DNA of 64,000 nucleotides from NCBI GenBank assembly GCA_038503035.1, contig JAVSML010020348.1, forward strand, positions 62,001 to 126,000. Reading direction: 5' to 3'. Positions 46,401 through 58,160 of the stretch are shown here, in pieces. This DNA is from Crocodylus rhombifer (lineage: Eukaryota > Chordata > Crocodylia > Crocodylidae). The translations under genes and the position numbers were made by a program. How positions within the stretch are numbered: the stretch's first letter is position 1; each line of letters starts with the position of its first letter. The notes under the pieces are model-generated. The model was not told the origin of the DNA. It made no database searches and was given only the letters and a program-made list of their open reading frames with translations.

Positions 46401-48732
46401 GGACTCCCTCTTTGAATTCGCCCTTGTCTTCATCAGGAAAAAGTGTATTTATTAACTCAAATTAACTTCTTAAACTTAAAATCATACCGAAGGTATGACG
46501 CATTCTGTTGAGAAGATAGGAATATCATCTATGTAACAGAGGTGTAGTATCACATAGATGATGATAGTGGTGTACCAATGGGGGGTGGGAGGGGGTAGAG
46601 AAGTCCAGGATTTGCAGGAAGTATCACTTGTTGAAAGCGAAGTTGAGGACAAAGTGGATGATGTGTGCAATATGTTGTGGTTGTAAATCTGAGAGTAGTC
46701 CATTTTCTTGTAGTTAATTTGGCATGCAGTTGTGTCTTCCTGATACAGGAAGGGTGCTTGTTAAAATGTCTGATCCAATAAAAAAAACCACAACAAAACC
46801 CAAACCGTTGCCTCTTGTATGTTTCCTGTACCATCATGGCTACAACACTACAACTCTACTAGTAAAGACGGTAAAAACAGTTTGTACTGTTCATGACTTA
46901 GCAGGTCATCTTAAAGACTAGGTTCTCTACCACAGGGATTTTTTGATATGACTAAATTCATTTTCCCATTTGATCTAGTACTAATAAAATCTCTTTCTAT
47001 TCCATTTTCTTTATACATGAACCTTCAGTTTTCACACTAGATCAAACCCTGTAGTCCTTACTCATTTATTTCCTAGTATTTACTTATACAATATTTTACT
47101 GAGAATTAATGTAATGCTGTTTGAGTAAGAACTGAAGTAGAGACTTCAGGATGTGATCTTTTATTTGTAAGCTTGTTTATTTACTTTCTGCCCACATGTT
47201 TAAATTTATTACTTTTTCAAGATGCCTTTCCATTCCTGTTTCTAGAACATTGTTTCATCCAAGATGAACTACAGAAGTTGTTTCTTTTTTAGCTAATACC
47301 ATTAATAGATTATTAGCGGCCATGCCTCCTCTTTCAATATTGGTGCCCCTCTATACACACACACATATCAGCTCTTAAAATAATGCAGTTACGCCTGATC
47401 TAGAAATTTAGATTCTCAGGCAACTGAATTTTCCATACTTTCCCAAAGTTAGCAAATATCTAGTTGCTACTCAGATCACTGGATGCCTGGGGCATAACTC
47501 TGTTTGTGGAGCATTTACAATCTCATTTCTAGATCTCACATAATAATGCAGCTCTCTCAAGAATACTAAATGATTTACTGATAAACCATAATTAATTTTC
47601 CCTCTATTCTTACTGACTTTTTTTTTTAGAATCACTGCAGCATTCAATATCATAGACCTCAAAGTTTTATGGGATCAGATCATGAACTGGAATTAAATAC
47701 CTTTCGCTAAAATGGCTGCACACTGTTCAAGAAAAATCAGTTTTTTCAGATCAGTATTTTTTTTTCATATTTCCTTGGAATCTGTGCCGTTCTGTACTAC
47801 AGCTAGATGATCTAATTCATTTCAAAGCTAAAGACTTTCCTATCATAATAAATAATGATAATTAGCACTTGCCCAGCACTTTCTTTCTTCAAACTGCCTG
47901 ATAAACATTATCTGGTAAGGTAAACAAACAATGCACAACTTTATATTTCAATAAGGCTTTCTTTCATTGACCCGTTTCTTCGATATTATACCTTTGGGGC
48001 CAATAAAAATATAGTCAGTCAGTCTCAGATTTTATTTGTTTATCCCTCATTCAGTTGCTCTATTTCTTGGTGCATATTTAGAGCTGTTCTGTGCCACCCA
48101 TGTTCTCCTCTGTGCTTTTTTCCATTTAAGCACATACAGAAAAACAGCAGATAAACTTGTCACAACACTTTGCTTTTGAGTTCTGGAGAAGAAAACTTCA
48201 CACAATTTCATCCCCTCTTTGTTCTACGATTTGGGTAAATTATAGATGACGGCGAAGTACAGGCATTCAAGAAGCCCAAGGTAGAAGCACTCTGTGAATG
48301 TAGGGGGGTACTCACATGCTTCTCAGCATGCCCTGAAGGCTCCCAAGACTGCTAAAGATTCCTGAATGGAGCTGAGTGGCTGAGTCACCCCTGACTGGCT
48401 GCTGGGAATGGGCTACCATACTACCAACCCCCTGCTGTTGTGACTTCCCCATGTCTTCATTTCCCAGCCTACATGCCCAAGTAGGGAGAACTAGGAGCTG
48501 CAGCAGGTCCTGTTGGTCTTCACATTCAATTCCCCCTGGACCTGCTGCAGCAGTGGCTCATCATGGCATGCACCTCATAGCCATGAGCATGGGCAGCAGT
48601 CGGCCGCCCTGTGCATGGGCACCTGGCATACCCTGAGCCTACCAAGTGTGCATGTGTGTGTCCGATGACTGGGTTCAGTGTCTGTGTGTTCATGTGAACC
48701 ACAGAACCCAGGTATCTGGGGCATGCACACAC
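46401..48732. other. AT-rich unique sequence; short GC-rich part near 48.4-48.6 kb
   Basis: No gene. Near 47860-47920 the words TAGCACTTGCCCAGCACTTT and ATAAACATTA recall the 3' end of old L2/CORE-SINE repeats, but the match is too short to call. A perfect 13-bp inverted repeat (CTGCAGCAGGTCC 48498-48510 with GGACCTGCTGCAG 48538-48550) has a 27-base loop. Confidence 0.45.
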
Positions 48733-48756
48733 AATCAGGGTGTCCAGGGTGTGCAT

Positions 48757-48804
<48 letters not shown>

Positions 48805-48814
48805 NNNNNNNNNN

Positions 48815-48865
<51 letters not shown>

Positions 48866-48897
48866 CAGGGTGTCCAGGGTGTGCACACACACACACA
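48733..48897. repeat. (CA)n microsatellite with flanking 23-bp duplication
   Basis: A CA run of more than 90 bases on the plus strand is interrupted by the gap. AATCAGGGTGTCCAGGGTGT followed by GCA occurs on both sides, at 48733-48755 and 48863-48885. The TH/CV open frames through it are artefacts of the dinucleotide repeat. Confidence 0.95.
48805..48814. other. Assembly gap, 10 N
   Basis: Ten unresolved bases in the middle of the CA repeat. The real length is unknown because a fixed-size run of N usually stands for an unsized gap. Confidence 0.98.
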
Positions 48898-49167
48898 GAA
48901 CATAAGCATCTGCGGCACAAGTGGGCCACTGAATTTCATGTGGCCAATGCCTGCATCTTGTGCAACTCCCTGTTCCCTTCCCCAGGCTAATGTAGTATAG
49001 GTGCTATGCTCCTGGGATCCCCACTTTTGCCACATTGATGATTTCATTGTCCCCCCAATCCTCAGTTGGGGGTCTAGGCTACCCCATCCTTCCCTGGGTC
49101 ATGAAGCCCTATGGGGAGCAGCTGGACCGCTGGAAGAAGCATTTCAACTAGACTGGGCCAAGCACTG

Positions 49168-50330
49168 TGTCACAGGGCGGGGACTTGGGAGCGACTGTGA
49201 TCTCTCCTGGTGCCCCCTACCATGCCAAATTGGTGATCAAGCACCCTCATTTTCGCCCGCCATGTCTTTGACTAAAGTATTATAAGGGAGGCTGCCCTTT
49301 TTGCCCCCCTTGGACACAGTGCTCTTATTTATCCTGGCCCCTGTTTGTAAAGATTGCTTTGGTGCACCCAGCCTTATGAGCTATGCATGGCTCCTACCAC
49401 CCCTTATACCATGCCCCAAACCTCTCAGATGTACTGCATGTTGGTGGGTCAGTTATTACTTCCCGCACCCTCGCGGACACCCTCTGGGCTTATCTTCTAC
49501 TTTCTATACGGTCGCCCTCCCTGGGGCTTCTTATTCCTATATGTCCTCCCTGGGGCTCAACACGATACTCTCGCCCTCCCTGGGGCCTTGCCTCGCGATC
49601 CCCACAATTGAGGCTCAGGTGGCCGTAGCCGTGCCTGGCCTCCAGACCCCCTATCTGGGTCTTGTGCCCTCCCTGGGCTTCTCTCTGTGCGCTCGCCCTC
49701 TCTGGGGCTTCACCCCTCTCTGTGGCTTCACCCTTCTCTGGGGCTCAGGTGGCCTTGGCCGTGCCTGGCTCCAAATCTGCTGTGCCCTCTCCGGCACCTG
49801 ACTACTGTGCCCTCTCTGGCACCAGGAACCCCCACACTACTGGGGAGCTCCTATGAGGCCTCCTCCAACCCCTTATAGCCTCACCCGGTCCTCCAGTGTA
49901 ACAACAAACAACAAACAAAACAGAATAACTCAAGCCAACTGGCTATAACTCAAACGGAGCCTCCAAGCTAAAACATAAACTCTAAGCCATGGTTGTTTAT
50001 CCTCCCAAATCCCTACCCGGGGCTTCCTCCACCCGGTCGCCTCACACGGGAACTGTTTCAGGCTTCTCTGCAGTACCTGCTCCAACAGAGCTCCAACTTC
50101 TTCAGCTGCCAGAGGGGAACTGCCTCCTTGGCCTCAGCCTGTGCTGTTTATATTGGCCAGGCCCTGCCCCCTTCTGGTCAGCTGACCACTGTGGTTGCCC
50201 TGGCAACCAGCACCTGTCCTTCTTTCTAGGAGCCGGGCACTTCAGTGCCCTGCGACACACTGCAAGCACACAGTGCAGGGATTGGGGAGAGGGTGAGCCC
50301 TCCATTGATGTTGATAGCCCCAGCCCTACA
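49168..50330 (-). mobile_element. Antisense solo LTR, about 1.16 kb, CTGTG repeat at both sides
   Basis: On the minus strand it starts TGTAGGGCTGGGGC (50330) and ends near CGCCCTGTGACA. CTGTG occurs at 49165-49169 and 50331-50335, a likely 5-bp duplication overlapping the left border. A minus-strand CCAATATAAAC (50146-50156) forms joined CCAAT and TATA boxes about 175 bp from the start. The shared LTR block is at 49251-49276. The GGGGCTCAGGTGGCC-type sequence recurs near 49612 and 49740, and CTCTCTGGGGCTTCACCC-like units around 49697-49740, giving internal tandem repetition. Frames of up to 166 codons here are by-products. Confidence 0.78.
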
Positions 50331-50689
50331 CTGTGGCAGGCTGTCTCAATCTGTCAAGTCCTAGCTGACCACCTCCTCACCCATGTAGACCAGGAGGCCT
50401 CCCCAGATGTGTAGGACTGAAGAGCTTTGAGTGTCCCCACCCTAGCGCCAGGCCATGAGTCTCTTGCCATGGGCTCTTGTGGCCCTGACTCATGGGCAGT
50501 GCTGCCTACAACCCAAGCTACCCCAGCACTATTCCCCTTCTTCTTTCCCTCCTGAGTCCCACATAAGAGCACACACCAAGGTGCAGGGGAATGTGGCACA
50601 AGGAAGAGACGTGCCTTACTTTAAAATGTGGTTGCCAACCTTTTCCTATGTTTAATAAAGAAAACCTGCTGAACATTGCAATCTAACAG

Positions 50690-51716
50690 GCTAGACTTTT
50701 AGGGTTGGGTCTCAGTGCTGGCTGCCCATCTATTCAAGGCTAAACCTCTGCCTTGCTCTCTGCCATGCCTTGATGGAAATAAATATGATTGCTGTTTCTA
50801 AGGTGGGAGGCTGCCCATTGCTCTCCCTCCGGATGCCAAGGGCCTTGATACACGTTCTGACCTTCCCTTACATGTGTCCCATGCCTTGCTGATGTTTCTA
50901 GGACTAGCACCTGGCCTCCCTTCTGATGCATACACTGGGCCTTCCATATCCGGCCCAGCACCCAGCCTCCAATTGGGTAGTACACACTGGGCATTTACCA
51001 ATGCCAAAGTAAGTCTACCTTGTCACATCCAGTAATCATGCATTCTCTTACCCAGTAATTCTATGTCCTCATCTGGTAATTCTATTGGGCCACTCATCTC
51101 ACAGCCCCTCAACTGGGCCACTTTATACTCCAGCCCCCTCTCTGGGCCACTCTACTATAGCTCAGCCCCTCTTTGGGCCACTGGGGTCTTCCACCCTGTT
51201 GGCTCAGGTGGCTGCCACCATGCCTGGCCCCTACACTCAGGCACTCTTAACAGACTGGGCCTGCTTGGCCTACTTTTCTTTGGTGTAGGTAACCTGCCCA
51301 TAGTGAGGCTGTAGTTTTCAGGCGCCCTCCTCACTTTTCACTGGGGAGGTAACTGGCCTGGCATTTTCTGGGGACTCCTCCACCACAGGGAGTCCCACCA
51401 GGCCACCTTTCCATGGAAGGATGCAGTTTTAGGTGATACACAGGACCAGGAACCTCCAAACCATCCCCATAGCTCCTGCTCTTACCTCCAAGATGTTCCA
51501 GGAGCAGCTCAGCCTGATGTTGCCTCTTTGCCTGCTTAGATCAGATTGTTGATTCTCCCTCTGAGGTTCTGGGTTAAAATGGAGGTTGCTCCACCCCCTA
51601 AGCCAATCCCAGGTTCTTCCTAGGGTCATATGCTAGTTTTGATGGGGCTAGAACCCACCTACTGGCTGCTGCACTTGAAGCCATAAAGTGGCAGGCACTG
51701 CAGGTACCCTGGCACA
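50690..51716 (-). mobile_element. Antisense LTR related to its left neighbour, borders approximate
   Basis: The shared LTR block (50753-50774) is followed by AATAAATATGATTG. The start TAACAGGCTAGAC, then CTCAGTGCTGGCTGCCCATC, aligns with the left end of the LTR at 29902. TCTGGGCCACTCTACT-type repeats (51070-51190) and GTTGGCTCAGGTGGCTGCC (51198-51216) match the interior of the LTR at 49168. The right border near 51716 is a guess; no target duplication found. It lies 360 bp from the previous LTR. That spacer holds no recognisable retroviral gene. Confidence 0.5.
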
Positions 51717-52019
51717 ATTGCCCTTTCCTCAGTTTGGTCCTTCCTCACAGTTAAAACAAAACAGCAAACCTTTGGAGGGGTTAGGCTGGGGGGGGGGGAT
51801 AGGGGGAGGGGCTGAGAAAGGGGTGAAAGAACTTAGAAGGGGTTTTGAGGTCATGGGGAATTCTGCTGATCACAGAACTCAACAAACATGAAACCTTGGA
51901 GGGGAGACATGCAGTAGGCCGCTTTTGACCTGGCACCCTACTTATCCAGAGGGACTTCTCCATGTGGAATCTAGAAAGCTGTGTGATCCTGGACCCAATG
52001 TCTGTTGGGAGGCATCACT

Positions 52020-53053
52020 GCAGTGGGCATTGAGGACTTCTGGCTCTGCTATGTGGAAATGCATTTCTAAGCACTTGGAGGAGAAGAAGGTGATTAGGAA
52101 CAGTCAGCATGGATTCACCAAAGACAAGTCATACCTGACCAACTTGATTGCCTTCTATGATGAGATGACTGGTTCTGTGGGTGTGGGGAGACCAGTGGAT
52201 GTGGTATACCTTGATTTTAGCAAGGCTTCTGATACAGTGTTTCGCAACTTTCTCACAGGCAAGCTAAGGAAATACAGGCTGGAAAAATGGACTGTAAGGT
52301 GGATAGGAAACTGCATCAGGTTCAGAAGGTAATAATCAATGGCTTGATGTCTAGTTGGTAATCAGTATCAAGTGGAGTACCCTAGGGGTTGGTCTTGGGG
52401 CTGGTTTTGTTCAATATCTTCATCAATGACCTGGAAAATGGCATAGAGTGCACTGTCACCAAGTCTGCAGATGACACCAAGCTGGAGGGAGTAGCAGATA
52501 TGCTGGAGGGTAGGGCTAGGGTTCAGAGTGACATAGACAAATTGGAGGATTGGACCAAAAGGAATTTCATGAGGTTCAACAAGGACAAGTATAAAGTCAT
52601 GCACTTAGGACGGAACAACCCCATGCACTAGTAGAGGTTGGGGGCTGACTGGCTGGACTGCAGAAAAGGATGTGGGAGTTACAGTGGACATTAAGCTGAA
52701 TTTGAGCCAGCAGTGTGCCCTTGTTGCCAAGAAGGCTAATGGCATACTGCACTGTGCTGGTAGGAGTATTGCCAGTAGGTCAAGGGACGTGATTATCCCC
52801 CTCTATTCAGCACTGCTGAGGCCACATCTGGAGTACTGTGTTCAGTTCTGGGCCCCCGACCAAAGGAAGGGTGTGGACAGATTGGAGAGACTGCAGCAGA
52901 GGTCAACAAAAATGGTGAGGGGTTTGGAGCACATGACCTATGAGGACAGGCTGGGGAACTGGGCTTAGTCTAGAGAAGAGAAGACTGATGGGGGGTTGAA
53001 TAGTGGCCTTCAACTACCTGAAGGGTAGTTCCAGACAGGATGGAGCTAGACCA
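52020..53053 (+). mobile_element. CR1 LINE, 5' truncated, 3' end cut by a hAT-like element
   Basis: The plus strand reads QHGFTKDKSYLTNLIAFYDE, VDVVYLDFSKASDTV (motif A), [15 protein letters not shown] (motif B end), [10 protein letters not shown] (motif C, near 52461), [15 protein letters not shown] and [19 protein letters not shown]. The catalytic ADD is preceded by Ser instead of Phe, and a frameshift follows motif A. Similarity stops at 53053 where an inserted element begins; the usual 3' UTR is not found beyond it within the next kilobase. Confidence 0.88.
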
Positions 53054-53331
53054 GGGGCTGGCAATTATTTCAGGTGGCAGAGGGCTGTCCAGGGTTGTAC
53101 TGGTATCCCTGCCCCATGACAGGTGACCCTGGTTGCTATCCTGTGACTGGAAGTCCCCTCTCTTGGGGTTTGTAGGGGGAAGTGTGTGTGGGGGTGTGTG
53201 TGAGGGGTGTGGGTGTCTGCATTTATGGCAGTCTGAGGGGGTTGTGGATACATGTGTATGGTGGGGTGTCCTATGAACACACACACACACACACATACAC
53301 ACATACACACACTGTCTCCCTCCCTCCCTCA

Positions 53332-53375
<44 letters not shown>

Positions 53376-53540
53376 TCTCCCACCCTCATTGCTCTCTCTC
53401 TCTCTCCTGCTCCCTCATTGCATGGACACCCCCCCCCCCCCGCTCTTGTTCCCAGGGTACTGGTGTGGGACCCATGTTCCCATAGTCTGGCTATGCAGCC
53501 ATGTGGTACTGGAGTAGCCCAAAAACTGCAGCAGGCAGAG
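53054..53540. mobile_element. hAT-like element, left part, same family as 19350
   Basis: It starts CAGGGGCTGGCAATTATTTC and continues with GACAGGTGACCCTGG, TGACTGGAAGTCCCCTCTC and a GT-rich minisatellite. This is the order seen from 19350 (GGGTGGGTAATTATTTTGGG, GACAGGTGCCCTG, CCAGAAGTCCCTCCCC, GT-rich). It inserted into the CR1. I could not find its right end, so 53540 is arbitrary. Confidence 0.6.
53277..53408. repeat. (CA)n and (TC)n microsatellites
   Basis: CA runs at about 53277-53312 and 53335-53372 are separated by TCCCTCCC, and a TC run lies near 53390-53408. Frames of H/T or C/V repeats over this region are artefacts. Confidence 0.9.
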
Positions 53541-56500
53541 ACTTCCAGTTGGCGTGGGTGAGAGGGGGCTGGGGATGGGGTGGGGCCAGATGGGCCTTGT
53601 TGCAGAAGTTTGGTCTGCGTTTCCCTACCCATCTATCTTGCCACAGGCTCTGCCGCCAGCGCTGAGAACGGCTCGTCCTATGTCCGCACGCCTTTCTCTT
53701 GTCGCCTTCCGAGTCGCCGCAGCTTTTGTCTGCCGTTCCCAGATCTGGCAGGAGAGCTGTGTTTGCACATCTAAATTGCTTCCCTTGCTCCTGCCAGCTT
53801 CCCCTGGGTCCTTACTCCCCCTGGCTCCTGTCATCTTTGATATATATTGATTTTCTAAATTTTTTTAGGGGCCCCGTGGGCCAGATGGAATGGCCTGGTG
53901 GGCTGAATCCATAGGTCTCTGGTGCCAGAAGTCCATGGTGCACAGCCTGAAGTCAGAGGCTGCAACTGGAGCTTGTAACATCTTTTTTTTATTTCACCAG
54001 CACCCTGTACATACATCTTTCATGGCTTTGCAGGTGTTTGGCTGCCTGCCCTGGACCCACCATGCCAGTTGATGTAAGCTGGTCTTTTGCACATAGATGT
54101 GTAACCTGCAGACAAGGGGGAGAAGTTGCTTAGCTTTCAGGAGTTATTTCAGAGGTGGGGTAGGCCATATTTCGGTCTGGGATGGGGTTGTGATTGAAGG
54201 AAGAGCGTTAGGGGTTGCCCTGAGGGGTCGATATAGTGAGTACCTGTGCTGTGAGAATTGGAAGCAGCAAGCATCCATTAGACTTCACCCACAGATTGGA
54301 TCATAGGGGAGGGAAAAAAGTGCTGCTGGGCTGCTTCCCAGCTTGTCCAGGTGCACAACCTGGGAGTCACCCTGGCAGCGAGAGGTGAGCAGCTAAAATA
54401 ACAGTTCCATCATATGTGTCCCTTTTCTAGTCTGGGAGGGAAGGAGGGACTGAGGGAGGTTTGGGGTTTTTTTGACAAGGGGACAATTTTTTCTTATTTG
54501 TGCTGCACGGCAAGTGCAGCCATATCTCTCATCCCTGACCTGATTGTGCTCTCTGCCAAAGCTGCTGTTTACCTTTTGCCTGCTGAGCTCAATAAACATT
54601 AGTGATGCCTTTCCATGAGTGCTTTGGGAGGAGGGGGAGCTGTTTACATACAAATGTTCAAGGTATCTGTGCTTAGACTCCAATCTCCCATGGAGCACAG
54701 CATGGCCCTGAGAGAAACGGCAAGGATGTGTCAATTACACAGATTTATGAGCCCATTGAATGGGACATGATCTCTTAAGTTCCCAAAAGTGGGAGGGGGG
54801 TAGGACCTTGGTCTTTGGCTGTGCTCCATGTTTCAGCAGGAGAGGGTTAGAGTGGGAGGAACATGATTCATCCTCCCACTGTGCCCCAGCATTCCTGGCC
54901 CCCCTGCCAACAACAATCCCTTTGTGGGTTTCTTGGCCAAAATGGCCTGAGGCAGGGCTATGACTGGAGCGGGTGGCTTGTGGCAGCTTTGGCATTCCTG
55001 CTGCTCCTTCTTCCCCTCCCACACTTTTGCCCCAGGGGTCCACGTTTCCTCTCAGGCCTGGATCCCCTTATAGTTACACGGAGCAGGGGTGAACCTTTCC
55101 ATTTTTACAGCATCCATATGTGGGGCCTGACTCATCAGGAGAAAAGCTGGGAAGCTCCTGCCGTATGAGTCCTGTGGGTTGTACTAGTGCAGCAGTTGCA
55201 CTGTTACTGGAGGGATGGTATAGCACAATAGCATGTGAGAGCACTTGCTCTAAAACAGCCATGACCCTGTGTGGGGAACAGTGTCCCAGGGTGTCTCTAT
55301 GTTTCCACCTCCTCTGGCAGGGTCCCTATGGGTGACTCCTCCAGAATACCCCTGGTCCTGTGGGTGTGGGAGGTGTTGACTGCCCTGTTCTTGGTAAGGA
55401 AGTGGCATAGATCCTTGTAGAATGGCATGCTCTGCCTCCAGCCCACAGACCACTTTGTAGCATCAAGCATGCAGTAATAATGCCTCTTAATCAATGTGGT
55501 CTTGCTGAGACACTGTGACCAGTCTCTGTTGTGTCCCCATGCCTATGTTTGCTGGGCAATATACTTTAAGACATCTCTGATTTGATGCCTTATCTGGAGC
55601 TGGTGCTGGATGTGTTCCTTGTCTCAGATGGCAGTGTGATCCATTATTTCCCTGTAATCCCAGTTCTGTGCCTGGGTTTGATGGTGGTGGATGGAGCAGG
55701 TTCACCCGCAGTCCATGGCAGTGCATGTGGGATCTCAGTGTCCCTGGGTGAGTGAAGATCTGGTTGCGAGGGGGTGGGTGAAAGATTGGAAGGGTGGATG
55801 GACAGATAGAAGCAGCAGTGGATGCATGAAGGTGCAGTTCTCAGCACGTGGATTTCACTTTCACTGGTTGTGGTCCTTGCTCCTTTATCACCTTGAGTTC
55901 TGCTGCTCAAGACATCTTCATAATATCCTGGGGCTTTCAGAAGATGCCCCATGTTTCTGGCAACGCCACATGCCCTGCTTGGACTGTTAATTCAAGGGTC
56001 TTCAACTCACATGCTTCTGAATGTTCCAGGGGTGTCTGCCTGCTTGCTTCAGCTTAGAGGTTCAGTGCCACCCCTCCAAACACATCTCTGGATGTGCTAG
56101 TTGATCATAAAGCTAGTTGATCATTGAGGAAGAAGAGGGGGAGTCAATCTGAAATGAATGAGAATGAAACATGGCAGGAGCCTTCTTTCCAAAAAAGAAA
56201 GTGATGACTAATATTTAAAGCCCAACTTGGCCACCCTTACTTTACACCCTTTTAAGATGGAGGACTTTAGTGTAGTGGATTCTATTAGTGGCATGAAATG
56301 AATTTCAACCCCAAATATGACTCGCTGAATTTTATTAATTTTCATTTTTTCACTTCTACTTTTTCATTCCCCATCCTTTACTGGCATTTTACACAGTTTT
56401 GAGGAGACTTCAATGTATAGATGCCACAAGTGAGAAGGCACAGGGCAACACACTATCAAGTGATTGCTTTTCATTATTATGAATTCATTTTTATATTTAA

Positions 56501-56690
56501 AAATAATAAATACATCTAGATATACATCTAGATATGTATTTTATAAAAGTGAGCAAGGTAGGCAGTTACAATGGATTGTGGTGGCAGAAGTGGTATGGAG
56601 AGGCATGAGATTTTAAAAGAAGGAAATTACGAAGGAGGTATGACACAGAGATAAGGAGAAATCATCTCTTCTCATTACTTTCCATCATTT
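53541..56690. other. Mixed GC-rich and unique sequence, no gene supported
   Basis: Frames of 60-113 codons occur on both strands, but none shows a domain, start context or splice pattern that I trust. An AATAAA lies at about 54590 after a GC-richer stretch that could be an old LTR; I saw no ends for it. Confidence 0.45.
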
Positions 56691-56694
56691 ACAG

Positions 56695-57972
56695 TTGTAA
56701 CCCTTCAAGAACAGTCATAAGCAGAACTATTTCAGTGTTGGAACTAAAACCACGTGCCAGGTTCAGCTCCAAGTCACCAATGCAGTGTGTGGAGAGACAC
56801 GGGCAAGAGGGCTGGAAAAGATAAAAAAAGCTCCCCGCAGGGAACGTGGAGATGGTCAGGGAAGAGACAGCAGTGGGAGAAGATGGAAGAATGCTGGTGG
56901 AGCAATGTTTCTGGAACAGCTGCTCCTTGAAGCTAGAGCAGCCTCAGGGAGAGAGGGCTGGGCCGCCGGAAGAGAGGAAGTTGGAGGAGATTCACTGGGA
57001 AGCCCAGGACAGCGGGCAAGGGAGGGTGAATCCTCTAGAGCTGGCTCTAAGTGGGGAAGGGAGCTCAGCCAGGATCTACTAAGCCAAGAGACTGTGGCTG
57101 GGGAGATGCTGACAAGTGGCACAGTGCAAGAGATGGGAGAGCTTTGCTGGAGAATGCCATGGGAGAAGTGGCTGCCACAAGGAAGTTCCAGGGGATGCTG
57201 GGCTTTTGTTTTCTTTCTTTCAGTTGAACATCAGTTGGGTTGCCAGGACTTGTGGAGGGTTCATGGGGTGAGGGTGCCCAAGTGACGGTGCCCCCACTCA
57301 AAAATCTTAAGGGGGCAGGAGGACTTAGAGACACCTGCTGAAGCCCAGCAGTGAGCAGGACTATGTGTTAAAGAACAGACTGGTTGAGAGACTGAGGGAG
57401 GGGTAATCTACACTGAGAATAGAAGTCCCAGAAAGGGATTTTCCATTTTGTCTGTTTCCTTTGAACTGTTCTATTTACAATAATACCAAACGGGGCACCC
57501 TGAAAGACTGGAACCAATTAAGCCCTGTTGCGCCCTAGACATAAGTCAAGCTTTATCAAGCCCTAGACACAAGTCTTACCTGACTTTGGGGGAAGCCAAG
57601 GGATCCGTTGTTTTTTGGGTCATGGAGATTTACAAAGATAAAACCTAGGAAAAAACAATAAATAAAGAAACCTATCTCAGTCAAGAAAGTCTATGATTTC
57701 AATCACCGGTGTAACATCTGGGTGGTGCTAGGATGGGGTGTAGGAGAATTTGGAGCCTCAGAAGAAATCCCTACGTGGGTTTCTGGTAACCAGCTGTGGT
57801 AGAGAACAGGCAACACCTCCTGCTAATAACGTCAAAGAAAAATCAAGATGTGGCAGGTGAGAGTTGGAACGTATTGCAGCAAAACAAATCTGAGTAATAA
57901 TGGTAACAAGGGATCAAGACAAGGCGTTTTCAAGCTGTTTAATACAGGTGCTCAACCCTACGTAACCCACTC
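56695..57972 (+). mobile_element. Probable sense-oriented LTR, borders approximate
   Basis: TGTAACCC at 56695, an A/T-rich TATA-like GATAAAAAAAG near 56819, an AG/GC-rich body, AATAAATAAA near 57655 and the shared LTR block ATCAAGATGTGGCAGGTGAG at 57842-57861 come in the order expected of U3-R-U5 on the plus strand. No second copy, clear CA end or target duplication was found. The 166-codon frame at 56785-57285 lies inside and is probably a by-product. Confidence 0.5.
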
Positions 57973-57975
57973 ACA

Positions 57976-58160
57976 CAGTGGTTTTCAACGTATTTTCATT
58001 TCTGAACCTCTAAAAAATTTCACGTGGAGGTGCAGATGCCTTTAAACTATAGGTGTGGGCTTTCACATACTTTTGATTGACCATAGCAACCTTTTGCAGA
58101 TCCCTTATACATAGTCTGCAGACCCCCAAGGGTCCACGGACCACAAATTGAAAACCACTG
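57976..58160. mobile_element. hAT MITE, 185 bp (MER5/Charlie-like)
   Basis: The left end CAGTGGTTTTCAACGT and the right end AATTGAAAACCACTG form a 14-15 bp terminal inverted repeat with one mismatch. The interior (AGACCCCCAAGGGTCCACGG) is itself palindromic, as in MER5-like hAT MITEs, and the length is typical for that type. The flanks CACTCACA and CTCTAATG agree poorly, so the 8-bp duplication has decayed. Confidence 0.85.

Noticed and set aside
48526..49000. Several frames of alternating T/H or C/V residues
   Set aside because: Direct translation of the CA/GT repeat and the gap; no protein.
53065..53632. 220-codon minus frame over CA and TC repeats
   Set aside because: Made of microsatellite-derived residues and GC-rich flank; crosses the hAT-like element border.
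56785..57285. 166-codon plus frame with a charged N-terminus
   Set aside because: Lies in the purine-rich body of a probable LTR, with overlapping open frames on both strands; no family resemblance.
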